Of a stretch of DNA of 13,868 nt, positions 1 through 8,388 are shown piece by piece; the stretch's first letter is position 1; each line of letters begins with the position of its first letter. Source of the DNA: an uncultured Oscillospiraceae bacterium (GTDB lineage Bacteria; Bacillota; Clostridia; Oscillospirales; Oscillospiraceae). The stretch covers positions 1 through 13,868 of the forward strand of contig CAJTYO010000065.1 in the NCBI GenBank assembly GCA_910584045.1, written 5' to 3'. A program made the translations under genes and the position numbers. The notes under the pieces are model-generated. The model worked only from the letters and a program-made list of their open reading frames with translations, did not search any database and had not been told where the DNA came from.

Positions 1-242
1 TCCTGAACATACTGACGGAGCATGGCTCTGTCCTCGTCATAATCTTTCCAACCTCTGCATACTGCGTCTACCTCGGCCAACAGATCCACAACCGTACGTC
101 CGCCCCGCCCTTGCAGAGTATCGTTTAGGGCAGGGACAATTTTTTCGCCATCCCCATATTTTTCGTGGTCGCACATGGAGAGGTAGTATTTCAGACTTCG
201 GCTGATGTCCAGGCTGCTCCGTACTGGCTTAAAGTCATCCAT
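1..242 (-). CDS. Hypothetical protein, N-terminal part (runs off left edge)
   Basis: An open frame begins with ATG at 242 and stays open to the window edge, giving about 80 residues that start MDDFKPVRSSLDISRSLKYY. A good GGAGG ribosome binding site lies 7 bases upstream of this ATG; a second ATG two codons in is placed less well. The visible part is soluble, charged and probably helical, with no signal peptide or membrane segment. I do not recognise the family. It is the first gene after the giant adhesin and is separated from it only by the palindrome at 265-297, so it may be co-transcribed with it or mark the return to the conjugative-element backbone. Function unknown. Confidence 0.7.
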   Translation of the reverse strand, partial: MDDFKPVRSSLDISRSLKYYLSMCDHEKYGDGEKIVPALNDTLQGRGGRTVVDLLAEVDAVCRGWKDYDEDRAMLRQYVQ

Positions 243-264
243 GGTATTTCCTCCCGTTTCAAAG

Positions 265-297
265 GGGAAATGCGTCTCACGGTGAGACGCATTTCCC
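265..297. repeat. Dispersed palindrome, copy A
   Basis: Perfect 16-bp arms (GGGAAATGCGTCTCAC and its reverse complement) lie around a single central base. This is the longest of four related palindromes in the window; the others are at 8336, 10455 and 11818. It begins 9 bases after the stop codon of the giant adhesin and ends about 22 bases before the next start codon. As RNA it would form a strong hairpin that could protect or end the adhesin message, but no clear U-run follows on the minus strand, so a terminator role is only possible. Confidence 0.85.
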
Positions 298-306
298 AGA
301 AGATTT

Positions 307-3300
307 TTAATAGCCGGTGCGGGGCAGAGGAGCGGGCTTGCCGTAAACCTTAGTCTCCCAGCGGGACACGGCCTGCACCCATACGCCGTTGTATGTGCCG
401 CCCACGTCAGCCACGTTGACAAAGCTACTGCCAGCGGCAAGGCCGGAAACTGCGGTGCAATAGAGCATGGGGGTTTCCACCTGACTAAAGCCTCCGGGAG
501 CCTGACCGAACACGAACATGATTTCTGTGACACGTTCGTTAGCGGCGAGTCCCAGGGCGGCGGGGCTGGCGGAGAGGGTATAATTCTGACTGGTACTGAG
601 GCTGTCTGCCAGAGTCCGATAATCGCCGGTGTTGTTCACCTTATAGACGATTTTATAGGTTCCGGGGAAATTGTAGGTGCCGGTGACAACCTTATCCAGC
701 CGGACGGCGGTGGGCAGGGTATCCCTCCAGTAGAACGACTGGAGCATGACATTACTGCTGTTGCCGATTTTGGAGAACACATAGCGGACAGGCTGGCCGC
801 TGGTGGCCTCTTTCGGCCCAGTCTTGGTAATAGATACGCCAGTAGACAGAGCCTTGTTGGTAATTTCCAGTTTCACAATTTGACCGCTGTACTCCAATAC
901 GGCGGTATAGGTCTCGCCAGACGCTCCGTAATTTGCCGGGGCCTTGGTCTCCCGGATGGTGTAGCGGCCCAGAGGAAGCTGCTTGGAGGACGCGAGGCCA
1001 TTTTGCCCGGAGACGATGGTATCCACCTTGTTTCCGTTGCGCTCGTTGTAAATCTCAAAGGTGGCCCCTGCCAGTAGCGTCCCGGCGGGCAGGCCGTTGG
1101 TGGGGTTATACTCTGCGGACTTCTTCACGATTTGGATTTGTCCGCGAACGGCGGTGTTGGGCCAGGTAATCGTAGTGCAGCCGCCGTACTCCACGTAGAA
1201 GGTCTTGGGTTGCGTGTCCAAAATATAGCCGTCCGCGCACTCAATTTCCCGGATAGTGTACTTACCGTCTGCCAATTCCTTGTCGATGTATACATATCCC
1301 TCGTTGTCGCTCTGGTACGTGCCGATGGGATTTCCTTTGGCATCTGAGACAAGGAATTTTACGCCATAAATGCCCTCGCCGGTTAAACTGTCAACCTTGT
1401 GAATGAGGGCACTTCCGGCCTGCCGGTTGGTGATTTCCAGTGTAGCAATGCCGCCGTCCGTCACTTCAATCTGATAGGGCTGGCTGTCGAGGCGGTAGCC
1501 CTTGGCGGCTTTCAATTCCGTAACCTTATACCAGCCCTTTTCCGCTTCAGGCAGAGAAATTACCCCATTTCGGTCGGTGATATAGGTTCCAATTATCTCG
1601 CCATTCATCTTACGGACTTCAAACTGTACGCCGCTGATTCGCTCCCCGGTCTCCTCGTCCGTCTTGATGATGGTGAGGCCCCCAATGGGTGTATTCTCAA
1701 AAGTGATTGTCTGCGTATCGTTGGCGTTTACCTGCACTGTCTGGCTCTTGGCGTTGGGGTCGATCACATAGCCGTCAACCGTTTCGATCTCTGTAACGAT
1801 GACCGTGCCGGTGATGCCGGAAATGATAATCTGGCCCTCGGTGTTGGTAGTGTAGTAACCGTTGCTGGAAATTCTGCCGCCGTCCATATCCACATTGGAG
1901 CCGTCCGCATAGGTGATTTTGAATTTCACTCCGGCCAGCGGTTTCTTAGTCAGTGCGTCAACCTTATTGATAATCAAGCCTCCTGCCTTCTTATTCCAGA
2001 AGGTCAGGGACTGCGCTTCGCCCTCTTTGATAGCGATGCTCTGCGGCCTGCTGTCAAGGATATAGCCGTCCAGCGTCCGGGTTTCTTTAACGGTGACGGT
2101 GATGCCGGGGGTAAGGCCGGGAACGGAAATACGCCCGTCCTTATCCGTGGTGTAATAGCCATTGTTCGGCCCTACCACGGCCCCGGTGCTATCCGTTACC
2201 AAAAACTCCACGCCAGCCAGCGGCTCGTTGGCGCTGCCGTCAACGTATTTCTGGATCGTCAGAGTGTTGGAAGGAATGTTATAAAAGGTAAGCGTCTGTG
2301 TCTCCTGGGGATTGACGGTGACGGTCTGGCTCTCTCTGCCCGGTTCAATAGTGTAACCGGACAGGGGCCGGGTTTCCTTTACAACAACTGTTCCAGTGAT
2401 GCCGGAAATATGGATTTCCCCGTGGTCGTCTGTGGTATACAGGCCCTTGCTGGAGAGATGGCCGTTATTGGTATCCACATAGCCGCCCTCTGCATAAACA
2501 ATTTCAAATTCGACGTTAGCCAAGGGCTTACCCGTCAGCTTATCCAATTTACGGATAATCAGCGATCCGGCTCGTTTGTTCCAGAAGGTCAGGTGCTGGC
2601 CCTTTCCCGCCTCGATCTTGATGGACTGCGGCCTGCCGTCCAAAACAAAACCGTCCACGGTTTTTACTTCCTGTGCGGTGATGGTTACGCCGGGTTCCAG
2701 TCCCTCCAGAACAATCTCGCCTGCGTTGTTGGTGTAGTAGATGCCGCCGTCCGGGTTCAGAGGGGCGCCGCTCCCATCCGTCACCTTGAACGCTACGCCA
2801 GCCAGCGGTTCATTGGCGGTTCCCTCAATGTACTTATGAATGGTCAGCGTCATTTTGGGATCATTCTCAAATGTGAGTCCGTTGCCGTTGTTGCCGCCGG
2901 AACTGGTTCCGCCGCTGGTGAAGCTGTTGCCCGTGCCGTTCTTGACAATGATTGTCTTGGGCGTGGGGTCAAGCACATAACCGCTGGGAACTCTGGATTC
3001 ACTCACGACAACGGTACTGCCGGGGATAAGTCCGGTCACAACAACGGTTCCGTCCTTGCCGGTGATATAGCGGCCCAGTACATTGCCATCGCCGTCCTTA
3101 ACCGTAAATTCCGTACCGGGGATAGGCTTGCCCGTCACGGAGTCCAGCTTCGTCAAAGTCAGACTGCACAGAGGGTCGTTGAGGAATGTCAACGTCTGCG
3201 TATCCATGGGATTGACGGTGACAGTCTGCACCTGTGTTGCCGGGTCGATCACATAACCGGGGGCCGCTTTCATTTCCTTTGCAACGATAGTCCCCACAAC

Positions 3301-6300
3301 GCCGGAAACACGGATTTCCCCCTTGTCATTGGTGGAGTAGATGCCATTGGACGAAAGGTGTCCGTTGTCGTTATCTACATAGCCGCCGTTAGCATAGGTC
3401 AGCTGGAACTCGGCCCCGGCAATCAATGCGCCGGAAACTTTATCCTTCTTCTGGATCACCAGCGTTCCCGCTCTCTTATTCCAGAAGGTAAGCTGTTGGA
3501 CGTGTCCGGCTTCAATTTTGATGTCCTGCGGGGTCCCGTCAAGTACATAGCCCTCTACTGTCCTAACCTCGCGTGCAATCACTACGGTTCCGGGTTCAAT
3601 GCCGGTCAGGACGATCTCGCCGGATTTATCGGTGTAATACAGGCCATCGTCCGGGCCGACAGCAGCACCCGCGCCGTCCACCACTCGGAACGCAACGCCG
3701 CTGAGCGGTTCATTTTCGGTTCCTTCCACAAACTTCCGGATAATCAGCGTTGTGGTGGGCGTGTTGTAAAAATTGATGGTCTGGGTGTCATTGGGATTGA
3801 TAACCACAGTCTGCGTCCGGGTATTGGGGTCAATGCGGTATCCGGGGATCGTCTCCAACTCCGTCACCACAACTGCGCCGGTGATGCCGGCAAGAATAAT
3901 CTGTCCGTCCCGGTTCGTGTAGTAGATTCCATTGGAGGAAACCTGTCCGTTCTTGTTGTCCACAACTTGCCCGTTGGCGTACTTGATTTGGAACTTCACT
4001 CCCTCCAGCGGGGAATTGTCAACAGAACTCAGCTTGTTAATGATAAGGTTGCCCAGAGGCTGATTGAACACTTCCAAGGTGTAGGTCTGATGGTCCTTGA
4101 TTTCAACCGCATGGGGCGTATCGTCAAGAAGGTATCCGGGCTTCGCCTGCACCTCGCGCACGATATATCCGCCGGGTTCCAGATTGGGCAGGGAAATAAA
4201 GCCCCGCTCGTCTGTGCGGTATTCTCCGTTGGAATTTCCGACAACTGTGCCGTCCGTCCGGGTGATTTTGAAAATGACATCGGCCAGCGGCTCCTTCGTA
4301 GCGGAGTCCATCTTCTTCACCAGAAGTCCGCCCAGGGGCATGTTGGTGAAGGTCAAAACCTGCGTGTCGGCCTCGCTGACAACAACGGTCTGCGGCGCAG
4401 CGTTCAGCAGGTAGCCGTCAATCGTTTCAACCTCCGTTACAACATAGGTATTGGGGTTGAGTTTCCGGAGGTAAATCTGCCCGTTTTCGTCTGTGGTGTA
4501 CAGGCCATTGCTGGAGGTCTGGCCCTCGTTATCGGGTACGTTTTCCCCATTAGCGGCGGTGATTTTGAATTTTACACCGGGAAGGGCTTTCCCGGTCACG
4601 CTGTCGGTCTTGCGGATCAAAAGCCCGCCCTTGGGGGTATTGGTGATAACAACCGTCTGGGTGTCGCCGTTGGCACCAATGACAACATTGGTGCTGGGTG
4701 CATCCATCACATAGCCTGCCGGGGCCTTTGTCTCCGTCAAAACGTATGCGCCGGGGGCCAGATTGGAAAGGCGGATTTCTCCGTTGCTGTCCGTGGTAAA
4801 CAGTCCGTTCTGGGTAAGCGTGGATGTGCCGATCACGCCGTCCAGCCCTACCTCGCAGCCTGCCGCTGTGGTGACACGGAACTCTGCGCCGGGGATCGGC
4901 TGGCCGGTAATGCTGTCCCGCTTCTGAATAATCAGCTTTCCCTTGGGCTGGTTCTTAAAGGTCAGGCTGACGGTGCGGCCCTCTTTGATTTGCACGGTCT
5001 GACTTTGGGTGTCGATGATAAATCCGGCAGGGGCGCGGGTCTCGGTCACAACAACGCTCTTACCGGGCTTCAGCCCCTCAATACGGATTTCGCCTGCCTC
5101 ATCGGTTCTGTAAATGCCGTTGGAGTCTCCGATCAAGCTGCCATCGGCATACATGACTTTGAACTCGGCATTAGCCAGGGTTACGCTGGGATTGACGCTG
5201 CAAACTTTCCGGATAAGCAGAATACCGTCCGGGCTGTTGTCGAATTTGACGGTGACAACATTCTGCACTCCATCATCGGAAATATAGACGGTTTCTGAGG
5301 AATTGATGATGCTATATCCGTCTGCGGGGCTGATTTCCTCAACGATGTAGGTTCCGGCAGTCAGGCCCGTCCAGATGGCGGTTCCGTTCTGCCCGGTGGT
5401 TTTCTGCCCGATGACCGTGCCGCCCGTGCCGGAAGTGCCGCCCAAAAATCGAAGCTGGAAGGTACATCCGGGAAGAGCCTCATGGGTCACGCTGTCGTAT
5501 TTTTCAACGACGATAGCGTTAAGCGGTTCATTCTGGAATGTGACGGTTTTGGATTCACCGCCGCGAATGATAACGCGCTGAGTGGTCGGCTCCTTCATCT
5601 GAAAGCCGGGGGCAGGTTCTACCTCGGTAATGGTGTACTCTCCGGGATAGAGTTTCTTCCCCTTCTCGTGGAGTTTGATTTCCCCGCTGGCATCGGTAAG
5701 AAAATAACCATAATCAATAGAGGCGGGAGCGTCTGCGGATTCGCCGTTGCTGGTGTAGGTAACATGGAATTTCGCCCCTTCAATGGGAGCGCCCGCCACG
5801 CTGTCCTCCTTGAAAACGGTCAACTCCGGGGCCTTGTGGTTGCGGAAAACCAATGTCTTTTCATCGCCGGGATTAAGGCTGATAGTCTGAACCCGATCCT
5901 TATCCTTATCCGGGAGGTAGTAGGGCGCGGGGACAGATTTCTCGGTAATCTGATAAGTTCCGGGTTCCACACGCAGGGCAACCTTGCCGTCCGCGCCGGT
6001 TGTCCAGTCATCCTGATAGTCGCCGTTGATGGCCTTGACGGTGAAAACCGTATTCGGGACGGGTTTTCCGCTGTCAGCGTCAATCTTGGAAATAGTCAAT
6101 TCCGGCTTTTTCAGATTCTCGAAAATGACTTCCTTTTCATCGCCGCCGTTCAAACTGATTGTCTGTACGGGATTGTCGCTGATGCAGTAGGGTTCCGGGA
6201 CAGACTGCTCCGTAATACGGTAACTGCCGGGGGCAACCCGCAGATCCACAGAGCCGCTGGCCTCGGTGGTTACATGATGGCGGTAGTCGCCGTCAATGGC

Positions 6301-8229
6301 CTCCAGCAGAAATACGGTTCCGGGGATTGGCTTGCCAGTGCCTTTCTCAATTTTGGTAATCTTCAAAAGGGGCTGCTTCAGATTATCAAAAATCAATTCC
6401 CGTTCCTCGCCGGGGCCGAGATAGATGGTCTGGCTCGGCTCGTCTCCGACAACATACGGATCGGGAACAGATTTCTCCGTTACCTCGTAGCTGTCTACCG
6501 GGATATTGGTCAGGACAGCCCTGCCGTCCGCGCCGGTCGTTACATCATCATGATAGTGATAATGAATACCCTTGATTTCAAAAACGGTTCCGGGGATAAC
6601 CGCCTTTGTCTGCGCGTCCCGCTTGAGGATGGTTAGAGAGGGCAGCTTCTTGTCTGCCGCCGTTACAATGACAACCCCGCCGCCGTTGACGGTAGCCTGA
6701 TCCACATAGGCGATAACCGGCTCCGTCAGGCAGGAATAGGGGGCGGGTGCGGATACTTCCACAAAGGCATACATTCCCTCTGTAACATCGGTAACGGTAA
6801 TACTGCCGTCCGCCGTGGTTTCCTCTGTGCCGATGATCTGTCCGTCCTTGATAATATGGAATACCGCGCCGGGGAGGGGATTGTCGCTGTCGTCCAGCTT
6901 CAGCAGCTTTACCTTCACTTTGGCGTCATTCTCAAAAACAAGGGCAATATCCGACTGCCCATCCCATTGGAAGGTCTGCTTCGTCTTATTGACATCCGGG
7001 CTTTTGGTGTAGCCCTCCGGGGGCGTGACTTCCTCTGCGGTGAAACTGCCAAGAGGCATACTGTCCCAAGGGACATCCGTCAGATAGCCGCCCTCTCCGG
7101 TAACGTAGGTTCCAGTGAAGCTGTTGTCAATGCCAGTAATTTTGATAACCGCTCCGGCGAGGCCCTTGGTGGGATCGTCTGCATCCACTTTTCGGATGCT
7201 GCCCTCGCCGGTGATAACAGGGGTGTCTTTGAAAACAACGGTCACGGTGTTGTTGCCATTACCCGGCAGGGCAACATATTCCGGTCCCGCATTGTCGATC
7301 TCGTAGCCCTCCGGGGCATCTACCTCCGTGACGGCATAGGTTCCGGCGGTTAAATTCTCCAAGGTATATGTACCATCCGCGCCGGTTGTAACATCTCTGG
7401 AAACGGAACCGCTCTGCGATTCGATATGGAAACGCGCTCCCGGCAACCCTTTGTTGGGGTTGGTTGCATCAACCTTTTTCACGATTAGCGCGTATTCCTC
7501 TTGGGTTATAGCAGTCACGTCCAACTCACCCAAAATGACGGTCTGGACGGTGCTGGCAGGGTGGTAGCTGGAGCCTGCGCCGGTAAAGTCATATTCATAT
7601 ACCTTGCACTCTCCCCATACGCCCTGCTGACCCAGGTCAAAAATATACTGAATTTCTTCCCGGAACGTCTTGCCATCGTGGTCCTGGTCGATGCTGGTGT
7701 AATTCTTGTGTTCCAAGGAATTGTAGACACACATCAATTCCTCCGCACAGGCCGTCACAGGATCGCTAAGGCTACCTTCTTTATACCGCCATATAACCGC
7801 CTGCGCCCAAGCGTTCATGTGCCAAGTATAATTGGTATCCCACACCTTATTTTCGCCCATGGCCTTTGCGGCATCGGTAAAGGTTCCCGTGGAGTGGGAA
7901 TAATAATAGGCCATAACCAGAGAAACGGTAGGATCATTGATTTCCGTCCGATTGCTCCAAGTCTGGCCGATTAGGGATTTTCCCATGCCGCCGCCTTTAA
8001 CGCCGCAAAAGCCAACCGTGGTCTTGCCGCCGTCTGCAAAGTACATCTGATGGAGTTTGCACACTCCCAAGGCAGCCGATTCATAGGAAACTTCCGATGC
8101 GCCGAAGTCATCCAATTTAATGGTGTCACTCGCCGCCGATGCGGTCGCGGGGAATAGGCCAACCATGCAGAGCAGGGCCAGCAGCAAGGCCGTTACCCTG
8201 CTATAAAAGTGATTTCGATGTTTTTTCAT
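307..8229 (-). CDS. Giant thioester/Cna-B repeat adhesin with terminal LPRTGY
   Basis: A 2640-residue secreted surface protein. Residues 1-32 are a signal peptide (h-region LLLALLCMVGLFPA, cleavage near ASA). Residues about 33-245 resemble a thioester domain: Cys75 in GFCGVKG and Gln143 in WAQAVIW match the Cys and Gln that form the internal thioester in such adhesins, which can bind host surfaces covalently. Residues 246-2461 hold 23 SpaA/Cna-B-like repeats of about 90-105 residues. Each has an N-terminal K-x-D strand, a central TTD-x-x-G turn, an E-x-x-x-P-x-GY segment and usually a closing F-x-N, the Lys/Glu/Asn pattern of self-forming isopeptide bonds. A 179-residue C-terminal domain follows and ends PLPRTGY-stop. 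LPRTG (2635-2639) is thus followed by one residue, with no hydrophobic segment or basic tail, unlike ordinary sortase substrates. The start is supported by AAGGAG upstream. It probably acts as a long stalk with an adhesive tip; the ligand is unknown. The frame is intact. Confidence 0.93.
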   Translation of the reverse strand: MKKHRNHFYSRVTALLLALLCMVGLFPATASAASDTIKLDDFGASEVSYESAALGVCKLHQMYFADGGKTTVGFCGVKGGGMGKSLIGQTWSNRTEINDPTVSLVMAYYYSHSTGTFTDAAKAMGENKVWDTNYTWHMNAWAQAVIWRYKEGSLSDPVTACAEELMCVYNSLEHKNYTSIDQDHDGKTFREEIQYIFDLGQQGVWGECKVYEYDFTGAGSSYHPASTVQTVILGELDVTAITQEEYALIVKKVDATNPNKGLPGARFHIESQSGSVSRDVTTGADGTYTLENLTAGTYAVTEVDAPEGYEIDNAGPEYVALPGNGNNTVTVVFKDTPVITGEGSIRKVDADDPTKGLAGAVIKITGIDNSFTGTYVTGEGGYLTDVPWDSMPLGSFTAEEVTPPEGYTKSPDVNKTKQTFQWDGQSDIALVFENDAKVKVKLLKLDDSDNPLPGAVFHIIKDGQIIGTEETTADGSITVTDVTEGMYAFVEVSAPAPYSCLTEPVIAYVDQATVNGGGVVIVTAADKKLPSLTILKRDAQTKAVIPGTVFEIKGIHYHYHDDVTTGADGRAVLTNIPVDSYEVTEKSVPDPYVVGDEPSQTIYLGPGEERELIFDNLKQPLLKITKIEKGTGKPIPGTVFLLEAIDGDYRHHVTTEASGSVDLRVAPGSYRITEQSVPEPYCISDNPVQTISLNGGDEKEVIFENLKKPELTISKIDADSGKPVPNTVFTVKAINGDYQDDWTTGADGKVALRVEPGTYQITEKSVPAPYYLPDKDKDRVQTISLNPGDEKTLVFRNHKAPELTVFKEDSVAGAPIEGAKFHVTYTSNGESADAPASIDYGYFLTDASGEIKLHEKGKKLYPGEYTITEVEPAPGFQMKEPTTQRVIIRGGESKTVTFQNEPLNAIVVEKYDSVTHEALPGCTFQLRFLGGTSGTGGTVIGQKTTGQNGTAIWTGLTAGTYIVEEISPADGYSIINSSETVYISDDGVQNVVTVKFDNSPDGILLIRKVCSVNPSVTLANAEFKVMYADGSLIGDSNGIYRTDEAGEIRIEGLKPGKSVVVTETRAPAGFIIDTQSQTVQIKEGRTVSLTFKNQPKGKLIIQKRDSITGQPIPGAEFRVTTAAGCEVGLDGVIGTSTLTQNGLFTTDSNGEIRLSNLAPGAYVLTETKAPAGYVMDAPSTNVVIGANGDTQTVVITNTPKGGLLIRKTDSVTGKALPGVKFKITAANGENVPDNEGQTSSNGLYTTDENGQIYLRKLNPNTYVVTEVETIDGYLLNAAPQTVVVSEADTQVLTFTNMPLGGLLVKKMDSATKEPLADVIFKITRTDGTVVGNSNGEYRTDERGFISLPNLEPGGYIVREVQAKPGYLLDDTPHAVEIKDHQTYTLEVFNQPLGNLIINKLSSVDNSPLEGVKFQIKYANGQVVDNKNGQVSSNGIYYTNRDGQIILAGITGAVVVTELETIPGYRIDPNTRTQTVVINPNDTQTINFYNTPTTTLIIRKFVEGTENEPLSGVAFRVVDGAGAAVGPDDGLYYTDKSGEIVLTGIEPGTVVIAREVRTVEGYVLDGTPQDIKIEAGHVQQLTFWNKRAGTLVIQKKDKVSGALIAGAEFQLTYANGGYVDNDNGHLSSNGIYSTNDKGEIRVSGVVGTIVAKEMKAAPGYVIDPATQVQTVTVNPMDTQTLTFLNDPLCSLTLTKLDSVTGKPIPGTEFTVKDGDGNVLGRYITGKDGTVVVTGLIPGSTVVVSESRVPSGYVLDPTPKTIIVKNGTGNSFTSGGTSSGGNNGNGLTFENDPKMTLTIHKYIEGTANEPLAGVAFKVTDGSGAPLNPDGGIYYTNNAGEIVLEGLEPGVTITAQEVKTVDGFVLDGRPQSIKIEAGKGQHLTFWNKRAGSLIIRKLDKLTGKPLANVEFEIVYAEGGYVDTNNGHLSSKGLYTTDDHGEIHISGITGTVVVKETRPLSGYTIEPGRESQTVTVNPQETQTLTFYNIPSNTLTIQKYVDGSANEPLAGVEFLVTDSTGAVVGPNNGYYTTDKDGRISVPGLTPGITVTVKETRTLDGYILDSRPQSIAIKEGEAQSLTFWNKKAGGLIINKVDALTKKPLAGVKFKITYADGSNVDMDGGRISSNGYYTTNTEGQIIISGITGTVIVTEIETVDGYVIDPNAKSQTVQVNANDTQTITFENTPIGGLTIIKTDEETGERISGVQFEVRKMNGEIIGTYITDRNGVISLPEAEKGWYKVTELKAAKGYRLDSQPYQIEVTDGGIATLEITNRQAGSALIHKVDSLTGEGIYGVKFLVSDAKGNPIGTYQSDNEGYVYIDKELADGKYTIREIECADGYILDTQPKTFYVEYGGCTTITWPNTAVRGQIQIVKKSAEYNPTNGLPAGTLLAGATFEIYNERNGNKVDTIVSGQNGLASSKQLPLGRYTIRETKAPANYGASGETYTAVLEYSGQIVKLEITNKALSTGVSITKTGPKEATSGQPVRYVFSKIGNSSNVMLQSFYWRDTLPTAVRLDKVVTGTYNFPGTYKIVYKVNNTGDYRTLADSLSTSQNYTLSASPAALGLAANERVTEIMFVFGQAPGGFSQVETPMLYCTAVSGLAAGSSFVNVADVGGTYNGVWVQAVSRWETKVYGKPAPLPRTGY
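1684..4053 (-). repeat. Higher-order array of alternating Cna-B subtypes (repeats 13-20 of the adhesin)
   Basis: This stretch encodes residues about 1393-2182. By eye two subtypes alternate. Subtype A has EGT-x-NEPL-x-GVAF, EPGT and LTFWNK. Subtype B has a YANGG-like segment, SSNGIY and a Q-TV-x-VNP-x-[DE]TQT stretch. The order is B-A-B-(odd repeat 16)-A-B-A-B. The A-B pair recurs three times, which suggests the stalk grew by duplication of a two-domain unit of roughly 590 bases. Repeat 16 breaks the pattern and carries a Gly/Ser/Asn-rich insert. The DNA of the copies has diverged but is clearly related. Confidence 0.75.
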
Positions 8230-8266
8230 TCGCTACTCCTTTTCGTCATGTTATTTTTCCATAGAA

Positions 8267-8299
8267 CAAGCCCCTCCAGCGGCAGGCTGAAAGGGCTTG
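8267..8299 (-). promoter_or_regulatory. RNA hairpin in the leader of the adhesin gene
   Basis: On the minus-strand transcript, CAAGCCC-UUU-CAGC can pair with GCUG-GAG-GGGCUUG around a CUGCC loop. This makes a 14-bp stem, two of whose central pairs are G-U. It lies between the CAP gene and the adhesin, 37 bases upstream of the adhesin start and downstream of palindrome copy B. No U-run follows, so it looks more like a message-processing or stability element than a terminator. The role is inferred. Confidence 0.45.
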
Positions 8300-8335
8300 A
8301 AATTGGACAGGACTGATATGAAGTTTTGCCTAAAA

Positions 8336-8368
8336 TGGAAATGCGTCTCACGCTGAGACGCATTTCCA
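8336..8368. repeat. Dispersed palindrome, copy B
   Basis: Perfect 15-bp arms (TGGAAATGCGTCTCA and its reverse complement) lie around CGC. It sits 20 bases after the stop codon of the CAP gene. On the minus strand the hairpin is followed by TTTTAGG, a short U-run, so this copy could work as a partial terminator that lowers read-through from CAP into the adhesin gene. It shares its core arm with copies A, C and D. Confidence 0.85.
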
Positions 8369-8388
8369 AGGGATGATATTTGCTGTGT

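Noticed and set aside
1399..5298. A 1299-codon open frame on the plus strand
   Set aside because: It is antisense to the repeat region of the adhesin. It has no known domain, and its composition repeats in step with the Cna-B repeats, so it is a shadow of codon usage on the other strand.
5482..6636. A 384-codon plus-strand open frame
   Set aside because: Again antisense to Cna-B repeats, with no convincing ribosome binding site or recognisable domain.
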